Made by a program: the position numbers and the translations under genes. Positions 1 to 9,679 of a stretch of 64,000 nucleotides of DNA are shown piece after piece; the first letter of the stretch is position 1, and each line of letters starts with the position of its first letter. A model generated the notes under the pieces. It made no database searches and was not told the DNA's origin. It saw only the letters and a program-made list of their open reading frames with translations. The DNA is from Corynebacterium lowii (GTDB lineage Bacteria; Actinomycetota; Actinomycetes; Mycobacteriales; Mycobacteriaceae): contig NZ_LKEV01000001.1 in the NCBI RefSeq assembly GCF_001412085.1, positions 619,105 to 683,104 of the forward strand, written 5' to 3'.

Positions 1-42
1 CTATACCGCGCCTACGTATGTGCCCAGGTCGGAGGGGTGTAT

Positions 43-58
43 ACGAACATTGTTTCGA
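43..58. promoter_or_regulatory. candidate LexA (SOS) box upstream of adnAB
   Basis: The 16 bases ACGAACATTGTTTCGA resemble the corynebacterial SOS-box pattern TCGAAMANNTGTTCGA. The two half-sites agree except for the first base and two central bases. The site ends 56 bases before the adnA start codon. LexA control of adnAB is an inference; an unseen gene to the left could be the real target. Confidence 0.4.
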
Positions 59-114
59 ACATTGAGAGGGTTGCTCGGCTGGTGCTGTCCCGCCTATCTG
101 CCACAATGTGAGGC

Positions 115-3100
115 ATGACCGAAGCATCGCTATACCCCCCAGCCCCCGAGGTTCGGCTCACCGCCCGGCGGCGCACTGAGGGGGAACGCCGGTGGGAAGA
201 AATACCGGGGGGCCTGCCGCAGCGGGGGCGCTGGCGAGTGACGGGACCGGCGGGGGCGGGGGTGAGTTCCTTCCTCGTGGATACCGCCGTACAGGCCATC
301 GCTCACGGCGCGGACCCCTCGGGTGTGCTCATCGTCACCGCCTCCAAGGACGCCGCGGGCAGGCTTCGCCGGGAGCTGACCGAGCGTCTTTTGGCGGGCC
401 AGGGCCGCTACGCCGCCGAGGAACCCGCGGTGCGCTCCATTCACTCTTTGGCCTTTGCCCTGTTGCGACACGTCAGCGAGGAGAAGATTCGCCTCATCAC
501 CGGCGCGGAGCAGGACGCGGTGATACGAGAATTACTGGCGGGCCATGCCGAGGAAGGCCGTGGCCCCTGGCCTGCGGATTATGTTCCAGCCTTGGAACTG
601 GTGGGCTTTGCCCGCCAATTGCGCGATTTCCTGTTGCGAGCCGCCGAGCGGGGAGTGGGGGCGGCGTCGCTAGAAGAGCTGGGGCAGCGCTATGGAAAGC
701 CTGCTTGGGAGGCGGCGGGAACCTTCCTGCGGGAATACGAGCAAACAATGGCTCTGAGCGAGGCACATTCCTATAGCGCCTCGGAATTGGTGAACGTGGC
801 TTTGCGGGCGCTGCGCGCCGAGCCCTCCATACTCGATGGCCTCTGGCACACGGTGCTGGTGGACGACGCCCAGCACCTCGATCCGCTCTCCGGGGAACTG
901 CTTTCCCTCCTGCTTGATCGCGCACGCCTCGCCGTGGTGGGCGGCGACTCTGCACAGTCCATCTTCCGTTTCCGGGGGGCCTCGCCGGATTTCTTACGCA
1001 ACCTGCCGGTGGAACACGAGGTGCACCTGCCGGAATCGCGCCGTAAGCCCGCCAAGGTCATCCACGTTGCGTCCTCGGCGGTGGCGGAGCAGGCCTTTTA
1101 TACCAATGCGTTGCGCCGCGCCCACCTCATTGACGGGGTGCCGTGGAGCGAGATCGCGGTGATCGTGCGCTCCTCGGGGCACATTGACCCCGTGCGCCGC
1201 GTGCTCCTAAGCGCCGGTATCCCCGTGCACATCGAGGCCACGGATATGGTGCTGGCCCAGCAGCCCGTGGTGGCGGGCATGATTCTGGGAATCAAGGCGC
1301 TGCGCCAACCGCTCGACGCCACAGAGCTTGAGGACCTATTGCTCGGCCCGGTGGGCGGTGCGGACCCGGTGACCCTGCGCCGCCTGCTGCGCGGCCTGCG
1401 CCGCTGGGAGATGTCCACCCGAGCGATGGTCACGCTGCGCCGCCTTATCGACCCCGCTATTCCCCACGATGAGGAGACCGAGGAGGGGTTGCGCGAGGTA
1501 CTCACGGAGCGCGAATGGGACATTCTCACCCGCATGCGCGAAGTACTCGGCGCGGCCTCCGTGGCGCGCAATGATGGCGGCTCCGTGGAGGAGGTGCTCT
1601 GGGAATTGTGGCAGGCCACGGGCCTTTCGGAACGCCTCTCCGCGGCAGCACTGCGTGGCGGTGCGGCGGGCTCCCAGGCGGATCGTGACCTGGACGCTAT
1701 GATGGCGCTTTTCGACGCCGCCGGTGACTACGTGGAGCGCCGCCCCAATGCCAGCGTGGACGCCTTCATCGAGCACATCGAGCAGCAGGAATTGCCCACG
1801 GGCGTGCGCGATCGTCGCGCGGCGGCCCCCGAGGCCGTCACGGTGCTCACCGCTCATGGTGCGGCGGGCCGCCAGTGGCGCGCGGTATTGATGGTGGGGG
1901 TACAAGATGATGCCTGGCCCGCTCTGGGGGAGACGGGCACGCTCTTTGAACAAGAGGAGTTCCTAGACCTGGTGGACGTGGGCATTGACCCCGAGGTGAT
2001 TATCGGCCGCACCAAGGAGAAGATGGAAGAAGAGCGCCGTCTTTTTCACGTGGCGGCCAGCCGGGCCACCGAGTATCTGGCGATCACCGCCGTGGAGGAA
2101 GAGGACGAAGAGGTCAAGGAGCCCTCGCGTTTCCTCGAAGAGGTAGAAGGTGCTCAGCGCGTGGAGGCCGCTTCTAGCGAGGTGGCGAGCACGGAGGCGG
2201 AGGGGAGCGAAGCTCCGCGCTTTGCCGTGCTCTCCGTACCCGCAGCGGTAGCGGAACTGCGCCGCGCGGTGTGTGCCGAGGAGACCTCGGAGGCGGTGCG
2301 CCGCCAGGCGGCCCGGCAGTTGGCCCGATTGGCCGAGGCCGGGGTGCCCGGAGCGCACCCGGAGCAGTGGTGGGCGGCCAGGGAGGCCTCCACGCAGGAG
2401 ACCCTGGTGGTGCCGGGTAGGGTGCGCGTTTCCCCCTCTCGTATTGAGGCGCTAGAAGCCTGTCCGCTGCGGGCGGTGGGGGAACGTTACCTCTCCACCG
2501 AGGACGCCCCGCATCTGCTCAAAGGCTCGCTCGTGCATGCCTATGCCGAGGCCCTGGCCAGGGGGGTGGAGGCCGATAAAGCCAAGGAGATCGTCACCCA
2601 GGCCTGGCTGGGTTCCCAGGATGGCCCGCAGTGGCGTGAGGAGCAGGTCAAAGAAGAGTGGGAGCGGCTGCTCACACGCACCTGCTCCTGGATTGAGGCA
2701 CGCGGTGTGGCCGTGGGTGTGGAGATGAATGTGGCGGTGCCCATCGGGGAATCGGTGGAGATCGTCGGGCGCATGGACCGCTTGGACAAGGACGCCGCGG
2801 GAGACCACTACATCGTGGACCTTAAAACGGGAGCCTCTGTCCTTCCTCAGGCCAAGGCGGAAGAGAACATGCAGCTGCGGGCCTATCAATTGGCCCTGGC
2901 TCGTGGGGAGATTCGCGGCGGGGAAATAAGAGCGGGCAGTAACCACCCCCAGATTGGCGGCGGGGTGCTGGTCTATCCGGCTACGGACGCTCAGTCGGTA
3001 ACCACCCGCGAGCAGGCGGCGCTGACCCCGGAGGAATTGGCCGAGGTGGAGGAGCACCTGCCCACCCTGGCCGAGGAACTGCGCGGCCCACACCTGCTGG

Positions 3101-3186
3101 CCCGCGTGAACGAACACTGCGATAAGTGCGCCTTAAAGCTGGTGTGCCCGGTGCAACCAGAAGGGAAATCCACCGTTGCTTGCTAA
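115..3186 (+). CDS. adnA: AdnA-like subunit of the AdnAB DNA end-resection motor-nuclease
   Basis: This 1023-residue protein is a UvrD-like helicase domain fused to a C-terminal RecB-family nuclease. In mycobacteria AdnA pairs with AdnB to resect double-strand breaks. The P-loop region (about residues 44-52, GPAGAGVSS) lacks the usual GKT/S, and the Walker B region reads LVDDAQHLD near residue 249. This fits AdnA being the weak or inactive motor of the pair. The nuclease keeps His808, Asp888 (GRMDRLD), Asp902 and Lys904 (VDLKTG). Four cysteines (783, 1002, 1005, 1011) form the Fe-S cluster pattern of AddB/AdnA nucleases. The start codon lies 7 bases after a CACAAT -10-like hexamer, so the mRNA may be leaderless. 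The 3' end overlaps adnB by 11 bases, showing an operon. Confidence 0.9.
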   Translation: MTEASLYPPAPEVRLTARRRTEGERRWEEIPGGLPQRGRWRVTGPAGAGVSSFLVDTAVQAIAHGADPSGVLIVTASKDAAGRLRRELTERLLAGQGRYAAEEPAVRSIHSLAFALLRHVSEEKIRLITGAEQDAVIRELLAGHAEEGRGPWPADYVPALELVGFARQLRDFLLRAAERGVGAASLEELGQRYGKPAWEAAGTFLREYEQTMALSEAHSYSASELVNVALRALRAEPSILDGLWHTVLVDDAQHLDPLSGELLSLLLDRARLAVVGGDSAQSIFRFRGASPDFLRNLPVEHEVHLPESRRKPAKVIHVASSAVAEQAFYTNALRRAHLIDGVPWSEIAVIVRSSGHIDPVRRVLLSAGIPVHIEATDMVLAQQPVVAGMILGIKALRQPLDATELEDLLLGPVGGADPVTLRRLLRGLRRWEMSTRAMVTLRRLIDPAIPHDEETEEGLREVLTEREWDILTRMREVLGAASVARNDGGSVEEVLWELWQATGLSERLSAAALRGGAAGSQADRDLDAMMALFDAAGDYVERRPNASVDAFIEHIEQQELPTGVRDRRAAAPEAVTVLTAHGAAGRQWRAVLMVGVQDDAWPALGETGTLFEQEEFLDLVDVGIDPEVIIGRTKEKMEEERRLFHVAASRATEYLAITAVEEEDEEVKEPSRFLEEVEGAQRVEAASSEVASTEAEGSEAPRFAVLSVPAAVAELRRAVCAEETSEAVRRQAARQLARLAEAGVPGAHPEQWWAAREASTQETLVVPGRVRVSPSRIEALEACPLRAVGERYLSTEDAPHLLKGSLVHAYAEALARGVEADKAKEIVTQAWLGSQDGPQWREEQVKEEWERLLTRTCSWIEARGVAVGVEMNVAVPIGESVEIVGRMDRLDKDAAGDHYIVDLKTGASVLPQAKAEENMQLRAYQLALARGEIRGGEIRAGSNHPQIGGGVLVYPATDAQSVTTREQAALTPEELAEVEEHLPTLAEELRGPHLLARVNEHCDKCALKLVCPVQPEGKSTVAC

Positions 3187-6100
3187 AACCACGGGGCAGA
3201 TCAGCCCTAACAAACTCGCCGCCCTCTTAGGCCGTAATCAACCCACGGAGCAGCAGGCGGAAGTGATTGCCGCCCCGCCCGGTCCCATGCTTGTGGTGGC
3301 CGGTGCCGGTGCGGGCAAGACGGAAACGATGGCCTCCCGCGCGGTGTGGCTGGTGGCCAATGACTATGCGGAGCCGGATCAGATTTTGGGCCTCACCTTT
3401 ACCCGCAAGGCCGCCCAGCAGTTGCGCCAGCGTATCCGGGGCCGTCTGCGCAGCCTGGCGCTCAGCCCAGCACTGAGGGATGTGGACCCCAGCGGGGAGT
3501 TGGCCAAGCACCTGGAAAACGCGCAGCCGATGGTGCTCACCTACGATGCTTATGCGGGCCGCCTGGTCAAGGAGTACGGCCTGCTGGCCCCCGTGGAACC
3601 GCAGGCCAGGCGCATCTCGGAGACGGAACTATTCACCATCGCCTCCCGTGTGGTGCGCAATTATCGGGGTGTCCTCGGTGTGGAACACACCCCGGATACC
3701 GTGGTGGATAACCTGCTGGCCCTGCATGGGGAAATGCTCAATCACCAGATTGAGCCGAGGCAGATCTGGGAGGAATCAGAAGCCCTCATCAAAGATATGC
3801 AGGACCTCCCCCCAGCTAAGGGCCAGCGCAAAGAACTCAATAAGACCATGCAGAAGTGGCTGGCCGCCCAGGAGCACCGCCTGCAATACCTGCCCCTGGT
3901 GGTGGCTCTGCGCGAGGAACTGGCCAGCCTGAGCGTGGCGACCTTTGCCGAACACATGGCGGTGGCCGCCCACCTGGCCAGCAACCACGATTCTGTGGGT
4001 GCCATGGAGCGGCGCAGGCACCGCGTGGTCATGCTCGATGAATACCAGGACACCAGCCATTCCCAGCGCGTGCTGCTACGCGAACTCTATGGTCGAGGCA
4101 AGGATTCCGCGCTCACCGTCAATGCGGTGGGCGATCCCATGCAGGCCATCTACGGCTGGCGCGGGGCCACGGCGGCCAACCTAGAGGCCTTCATGGAGGA
4201 CTTCCCGGCGGGCGAGCACCCGGCGCCCAAGAAGGAACTCACGGTGAGTTTCCGCAACCCCGATTCCGTGCTCCAACTCGCCAATGCCGTGTCCACCACG
4301 GTGCTGGGCGCTCCCGATAATCCCCAGCGCACGGTGGCGCCCTTGGTGGCCTTCGGGGAGGAAAAGGGAGAGGTGGAACTTTCCTGGTTTGCCACCATCG
4401 AACAGGAGCGCGCCTGGGTGGCCGAACGCATGGCGCGGCACTATGAGCAGGCCCAGCGCGAGGAAAAGCCCTTTAGCGCCGCCATTCTCGTGCGCGCCAA
4501 TAAGCACAGCGCCCCGCTCGCCGCGGAACTGGAACAGCGCGGGGTGCCCTGCGAGATCGTGGGCTTAGGCGGGCTTATCGACGTCCCGGAGGTGGCCGAT
4601 GTGCTCGCGGTGGCACGGCTGATGATCCGCCCCTTTGACGATGCCGCCGCCCTGCGCATCCTCACCGGCCCCGCAGTGGGGCTGGGTTGGGCGGACGTGC
4701 GCGCACTTTCCCAGCGCGCCCGCAACCTGGCGGGGCGTGCCCGCGCGGATCGGGACCCTGTTGTGGAAGAAACGCGAGACCCGGAGGAGAAGCTGCGCCG
4801 CATGGTGGCCGAGGCTCTGCCCCTGGATAGGGAGCAGAAGGCGGGGCTGGGTGATGCCGTGGCCGATCTGGGCGAGGGGGCTGGAATCAGCGAGGAGGGC
4901 CGCCGACGTGTGGAATCCCTCGCCTCAAAGCTGCGTTTGTTACGCACCCGTAGCCTGGGCAAGCCCTTGGTGGAGATTCTGGGTGATATTGAGCAGGTGA
5001 TGGGGGTGCGCACGGAGGTGCTGGCGCGCCGTGATCCCTTTGCCGATGGCGCGGTGGGCACCGTGCACCTGGATCGCCTCTTAGAAGAGGCCTCGGGTTT
5101 CTCTGCCATTCCGGGGGCCACCCTGGGTGGTTTCCTGGATTATTGCGATCTGGCTCGTTCCAAGGATCGTGGCCTGGAACCGGGGGCGGTGAGCCTGCGC
5201 AGCGACCGAGTGCAGATTATGACGGTGCACAAGTCCAAGGGTCTGGAATGGGAATACGTGGCGGTGCCGCACGCGGATAAGTCCACCTGGGATACCAAGG
5301 CGCAGACCTTTCTCACCCAGATCAAGAGGGTTCCGGCCACCCTGCGCGGGGAGGTGCAGGAGGCCACGAGCGCGAGCCAGGATAGCCCGGTATTCCTGCC
5401 TGCGGGAGTAGAAAACCGCAAGGAGTTTGAGGAGGCGGGCAAGGAGTATCTGGCCGCCGTGCGCGAGGCCGAGGCCGAGGAGGCCACGCGGCTTTTCTAC
5501 GTGGCGCTCACCCGCACGGAGCGTTGCCTCATGGTCAGCGGTAGTTCCCTGCGTGGGGCCACAAAGCCGGTGGCCCCCTACGCTCACCTGGAAGCCCTCA
5601 AAGAGCAGGCTCCGGGGGGCGTCGTGACGTGGTACGGCGCCCAAGACCTCGCAGATGGCGAGGAACAGGAACTTCCCAGCCCCCCGCCCCCCGCCGAGGC
5701 TCGGTTCCCCGCTGCTGGGGTCCCGGCGGCCTTAGGTAGGGGAGCGGAAGCAGTGCGCGCGGCCCTGGAAAATCTGCCCGCTCAGGAGGAAGGCGAGCTC
5801 TTTAGCCAGTGGGAGGCGGACGTGACCGCGCTGTGTGAGGAGCAGGAGGCCCTGAGTACCCCCGTGGTGGAGGTGGAGCTCCCCGGTGAACTCACGGCGA
5901 GTGACCTGGTGAATCTCAAAGCAGACCCAGTGCAGTTTGCCCGGCGTCAGCGCCGCCCCGTGCCGTTTAAACCCAATTCCTATGCCAAGCGCGGCACGGC
6001 CTTCCACGAGTGGTTGGAGGAGCGTTTTGGTGGCGCGGGCTTGCTCGATGAGGACCAGTTGCCGGGCCTGGGAGAGCCGGAGGAAACCCCGGTGGATGTG

Positions 6101-6472
6101 GAGCGGCTGAAAAAGGCCTTCCTGGAAAGCGAGTGGGCGCAGCGCACGCCGGTGTATGTGGAGCACCCCTTTGAAGTGAGCATTGGCGAGGCGGTGGTGC
6201 GCGGGCGCGTGGACGCGATCTTCCAAGATCAGGAAACCGGCGAGTGGATCATCGTGGATTGGAAAACAGGAGCTCCGCCGATGGGGCCGCAGCGCCGCGC
6301 GGCGGAGATTCAGCTGGCGGTGTACCGGGTGGCGCTGAGCGAGCTTTTGGGTACGCAGAATATCCGGGCGGTGTTTCACTACGTGGCCTGGAATCGTACC
6401 TTGGAGCCGGAGCATCTGCCGGATCGTGAGGAGTTGGCTCAGCTCATCACACAATCCACCCGGGATTCTTAG
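3176..6472 (+). CDS. adnB: AdnB-like lead motor and nuclease subunit of AdnAB
   Basis: This 1098-residue superfamily 1 helicase-nuclease is the partner of the upstream AdnA. The Walker A motif is intact (AGAGAGKT, about residues 42-49), Walker B is DEYQD at 288-292, and motif III reads GDPMQAIYGWRG, so this is the ATP-hydrolysing motor. The C-terminal RecB-like nuclease has GRVDAIF followed by VDWKTG, with Asp1028 and Lys1030. It lacks the Fe-S cysteines seen in AdnA, as expected. The chosen start is a TTG at 3176, inside the end of adnA, preceded by an AAGGGA ribosome site. Overlap and matching lengths with mycobacterial AdnA/AdnB (about 1050 and 1100 residues) support the assignment. Confidence 0.92.
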   Translation: MLAKTTGQISPNKLAALLGRNQPTEQQAEVIAAPPGPMLVVAGAGAGKTETMASRAVWLVANDYAEPDQILGLTFTRKAAQQLRQRIRGRLRSLALSPALRDVDPSGELAKHLENAQPMVLTYDAYAGRLVKEYGLLAPVEPQARRISETELFTIASRVVRNYRGVLGVEHTPDTVVDNLLALHGEMLNHQIEPRQIWEESEALIKDMQDLPPAKGQRKELNKTMQKWLAAQEHRLQYLPLVVALREELASLSVATFAEHMAVAAHLASNHDSVGAMERRRHRVVMLDEYQDTSHSQRVLLRELYGRGKDSALTVNAVGDPMQAIYGWRGATAANLEAFMEDFPAGEHPAPKKELTVSFRNPDSVLQLANAVSTTVLGAPDNPQRTVAPLVAFGEEKGEVELSWFATIEQERAWVAERMARHYEQAQREEKPFSAAILVRANKHSAPLAAELEQRGVPCEIVGLGGLIDVPEVADVLAVARLMIRPFDDAAALRILTGPAVGLGWADVRALSQRARNLAGRARADRDPVVEETRDPEEKLRRMVAEALPLDREQKAGLGDAVADLGEGAGISEEGRRRVESLASKLRLLRTRSLGKPLVEILGDIEQVMGVRTEVLARRDPFADGAVGTVHLDRLLEEASGFSAIPGATLGGFLDYCDLARSKDRGLEPGAVSLRSDRVQIMTVHKSKGLEWEYVAVPHADKSTWDTKAQTFLTQIKRVPATLRGEVQEATSASQDSPVFLPAGVENRKEFEEAGKEYLAAVREAEAEEATRLFYVALTRTERCLMVSGSSLRGATKPVAPYAHLEALKEQAPGGVVTWYGAQDLADGEEQELPSPPPPAEARFPAAGVPAALGRGAEAVRAALENLPAQEEGELFSQWEADVTALCEEQEALSTPVVEVELPGELTASDLVNLKADPVQFARRQRRPVPFKPNSYAKRGTAFHEWLEERFGGAGLLDEDQLPGLGEPEETPVDVERLKKAFLESEWAQRTPVYVEHPFEVSIGEAVVRGRVDAIFQDQETGEWIIVDWKTGAPPMGPQRRAAEIQLAVYRVALSELLGTQNIRAVFHYVAWNRTLEPEHLPDREELAQLITQSTRDS

Positions 6473-6545
6473 GTGCCATCCCACGGGGACACAGAAGGGG
6501 ATTAAGGTGTCAGGGGATCGTTAAGAAGGCAAGCAAGGAGGAGCG

Positions 6546-7622
6546 GTGGCTAAGAGATTTCGGGAGCGTTTTCGCGCCGATGGTCAGCTCAGCGCCATGC
6601 CGGTGCACGCCCTCCTCGGGGTGATCTCCATTCCGGGCAAGCCGCGCAGCAGCCCGTGGGTGCTCATCGGTACCCGCGTGGGCTATGCGCTCATCTTGCT
6701 GGTATTTGTGGCGGTCATCGTCTACATGGACCGTGATGGCTATTCGGAGCAGCTCACCTTCATTGACGCGCTGTATTATTCGGCCGTCTCGCTTTCTACC
6801 ACGGGATATGGCGATATTACGCCGGTCACCCAGGGTGCACGCGTGGTCAATATCTTGCTCATCACCCCCTTGCGCATCGCCTTCCTTATCATCTTGGTGG
6901 GCACGACGCTCTCGGTGCTCACGGAGGAATCGCGGAAGTCTCTGCAAATACAGCGTTGGAGGAATCGAGTGCGCAATCACACCATCGTCGTTGGCTATGG
7001 CACCAAGGGACGTTCCGCCGTGGCGGCTTTGCTTGCCGACGGCGTCCCGGCCCACCAGATCGTGGTGATTGATACGGACCGCGTGGCGCTATCCAAGGCT
7101 GAGAATCAAGGGTTGGTGACGGTACATGGCTCGGCTACCAAGGCCGATGTGCTCAAGATCGCAGGTGTGAGCCGCGCGCGTTCCGTGGTGGTGGCCCCCA
7201 ACCTGGACGATACGGCGGTGCTCGTCACGCTATCGGTGCGCGAGCTCGCCCCGAGCGCCATGATCGTGGCCAGCGTGAGGGAATCGGAAAATCAACACCT
7301 CCTGGAACAATCCGGGGCGGATTCCGTGGTCATTTCCTCGGAGACGGCCGGGCGCATGCTAGGCCTGGCCACCGTGACCCCCTCGGTGGTGGAGATGATG
7401 GAGGATCTGCTTTCCCCGGATGAGGGCTTCTCCGTGGCGGAGCGTCCGGTGGCCGAGGACGAGGTGGGAGCGAACCCGCGCCACCTGGCCGATATTGTGT
7501 TGGGCGTGGTGCGCTCCGGGGAGCTGTACCGCATTGACTCCCCGGAGGCGGAAACGGTGGAGCCGGGGGACCGTCTGCTCTACGTGCGCCGCGTGATGGG
7601 TCAGGACGTGGACGATCTATGA
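6546..7622 (+). CDS. cglK: potassium channel with RCK (TrkA-N) domain, CglK-like
   Basis: This 358-residue membrane protein is a two-helix K+ channel. The selectivity filter is TTGYGD at residues 85-90, between membrane segments near residues 38-60 and 98-118. A cytoplasmic RCK domain follows, starting at the nucleotide-binding VVGYGTKG (Gly150-Tyr-Gly). C. glutamicum CglK has the same size, architecture and position next to uvrD2 and is needed for K+ supply and pH homeostasis. The start is GTG with an AAGGAGG site 5-12 bases upstream. The stop overlaps the uvrD2 start as ATGA, so the two are co-translated. The nudC-type Nudix gene that separates these two in M. tuberculosis and C. glutamicum is absent here. 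Confidence 0.87.
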   Translation: MAKRFRERFRADGQLSAMPVHALLGVISIPGKPRSSPWVLIGTRVGYALILLVFVAVIVYMDRDGYSEQLTFIDALYYSAVSLSTTGYGDITPVTQGARVVNILLITPLRIAFLIILVGTTLSVLTEESRKSLQIQRWRNRVRNHTIVVGYGTKGRSAVAALLADGVPAHQIVVIDTDRVALSKAENQGLVTVHGSATKADVLKIAGVSRARSVVVAPNLDDTAVLVTLSVRELAPSAMIVASVRESENQHLLEQSGADSVVISSETAGRMLGLATVTPSVVEMMEDLLSPDEGFSVAERPVAEDEVGANPRHLADIVLGVVRSGELYRIDSPEAETVEPGDRLLYVRRVMGQDVDDL

Positions 7623-9679
7623 GTCAGTCGGCATTGAATCTCGCTGACCTCGACGAAGATCAGCGGGTAGCGGCCACTGCGCCGCGCGGCCCGGTGTGTA
7701 TCTTGGCGGGTGCGGGTACGGGTAAAACCCGCACGATTACCTATCGCATGGCCCACCTCATTGGTCAGGGCTTTGTGGCCCCGCAGCGGGTGCTGGCGGT
7801 AACTTTTACTTCTCGGGCCGCCGGAGAGATGCGCGATCGCCTCAATCACATGGGTATTGGCGGGGTGCAGTCTTTGACCTTTCACGCGGCGGCGCTGCGC
7901 CAATTGCGCTACTTCTGGCCGCAGGTGGCGGGCGATTTGCCGTGGAAATTGTTGGACAATAAGTTCCCCCTGATTGGCCGCGCTGCGCGTGGGGCAGGGG
8001 TAGAACCAACCACGGAAATGCTGCGCGATCTGCTGGGCGAGATCGAGTGGGCCAAAGCCTCCCTGGTCACGGCGGACGAGTACGCCGAGCGTATCCAGGG
8101 CACCCACCGCACCCCGCCGACCTCCGCGCAGAAGGTGGCGGAGGTGTACCGACGCTACGAAGCCGCCAAGACCTCACACGAGGGCATGCTGTTGGACTTT
8201 GACGACCTCCTTTTGCACACCGCCGGAGCCCTGGAGAGTTCCCAGGCGGTAGCCGAGGAGTTCCGCGAGCGTTACCGCAGCTTTGTGGTGGATGAGTACC
8301 AGGACGTCACACCCCTTCAACAGCGGGTGCTCGATGCCTGGTTGGGGGAACGCGACGACATCACGGTGGTGGGAGATGCCAACCAGACGATTTATTCCTT
8401 CACCGGGGCCAGTCCGGAGAATCTGCTGCGTTTTTCCCGCCGTTATCCGCACGCCACGGTATTGAAGTTGCAGCGCGATTATCGCTCCACTCCGCAGATC
8501 ACGGAGCTGGCCAATGAGGTTATTGATAAAGCCAGTGGCCGCCTGGCGGGTACCCGCTTGCGTTTGGAAGGTATGCGCGCGCCCGGCCCGGAGCCGGAAT
8601 ACCACTCTTATGCCGATGAACCCACCGAGGCCCGCGAGGTGGCCGGGCAGATTCTCACTCTGCTCAGCCGGAGTGTACCGGCCTCGGAGATAGCGGTGCT
8701 CTACCGCATTAACTCCCAATCGGCGGCCTTTGAACAGGCGCTTTCCGAGGCCGGAATTGTCTACCAGGTGCGCGGCGGGGAGGGCTTCTTTCAGCGCGCC
8801 GAGGTCACTCAGGCCATTGGGCAGATGGTGCGGGCGGCCAATGCGGGCGACCTCCCGGATCTTCCTCTGGGCGCCCTGGTGCGCCGGATTCTGGCGCCCC
8901 TGGGTCTTACGGAAACCGAACCCAGCGGTGCCCAGGCCAGGGAGCGCTGGCAGCTCTTGGGAGCCCTGGCCGATCTCTCCGAGGAGTTGGCCAGGGATAT
9001 TGAGGGCTTGGACTTATTCGGTCTGCTCGCGGAGTTGCGCCGCCGCGCGGATTCCAAGCAGCCCCCCACGGTGCAGGGGGTCACTCTGGCGAGCTTGCAC
9101 GCGGCCAAGGGCCTGGAGTGGGACGCGGTTTTTTTGGTGGGCCTCACCGAGAATATGTTGCCCATCAGCCATGCCATTAAGGCCGGTGACCACCAGATCG
9201 AGGAGGAGCGCCGCCTGTTCTACGTGGGTATCACCCGCGCCAGGGAGCACCTGCATCTTTCCTGGTCGCTGGCGCGTCAGGAGGGTGGCCGGGCCTCGCG
9301 CAAGCGCACGCGATTCCTCGACGGGGTGGCCCCGGAACTCGATGTGCGAGAGGTGCCCCCGCGCAGCACCAAGGCCAAGCGCTGCCGGGTGTGTGGCCGC
9401 CCCCTGCACGGGGCCACGGAGAAGCAACTGGGCCGCCACGAGGATTGCCCCGCGGGAGAGGACGCCGCAGTATTCCAGGGGCTGCGGGCCTGGCGCAGCG
9501 CGCTGGCCAAGGAAATGCAGAAGCCGCCCTATATCGTGTTCACCGATGCCACCCTCGTGGCTATCGCGGAGGCCCTGCCCGCCACGGAGGAGGAGCTGCT
9601 GGATATTTCCGGGGTGGGGCCGGTGAAGGTGGAGAGCTTTGGGACCTCGCTGCTAGAAACCCTGGACGCCTACCGCTGA
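7619..9679 (+). CDS. uvrD2: UvrD2-type DNA helicase with zinc site and HRDC domain
   Basis: This 686-residue superfamily 1 helicase has Walker A AGAGTGKT (residues 30-37), DEYQD at 225-229, GDANQTIYSFTGA and the C-terminal helicase motifs. The region after the motor carries Cys589, Cys592, His607 and Cys610, a zinc-type cluster. An HRDC domain follows at about residues 615-686 (ending in ISGVGPVKVESFG). This layout is specific to actinobacterial UvrD2, which unwinds 3'-tailed DNA in repair. The ATG overlaps the channel gene stop by 4 bases. The 3' end overlaps the convergent downstream gene by 27 bases. Confidence 0.93.
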   Translation: MSQSALNLADLDEDQRVAATAPRGPVCILAGAGTGKTRTITYRMAHLIGQGFVAPQRVLAVTFTSRAAGEMRDRLNHMGIGGVQSLTFHAAALRQLRYFWPQVAGDLPWKLLDNKFPLIGRAARGAGVEPTTEMLRDLLGEIEWAKASLVTADEYAERIQGTHRTPPTSAQKVAEVYRRYEAAKTSHEGMLLDFDDLLLHTAGALESSQAVAEEFRERYRSFVVDEYQDVTPLQQRVLDAWLGERDDITVVGDANQTIYSFTGASPENLLRFSRRYPHATVLKLQRDYRSTPQITELANEVIDKASGRLAGTRLRLEGMRAPGPEPEYHSYADEPTEAREVAGQILTLLSRSVPASEIAVLYRINSQSAAFEQALSEAGIVYQVRGGEGFFQRAEVTQAIGQMVRAANAGDLPDLPLGALVRRILAPLGLTETEPSGAQARERWQLLGALADLSEELARDIEGLDLFGLLAELRRRADSKQPPTVQGVTLASLHAAKGLEWDAVFLVGLTENMLPISHAIKAGDHQIEEERRLFYVGITRAREHLHLSWSLARQEGGRASRKRTRFLDGVAPELDVREVPPRSTKAKRCRVCGRPLHGATEKQLGRHEDCPAGEDAAVFQGLRAWRSALAKEMQKPPYIVFTDATLVAIAEALPATEEELLDISGVGPVKVESFGTSLLETLDAYR

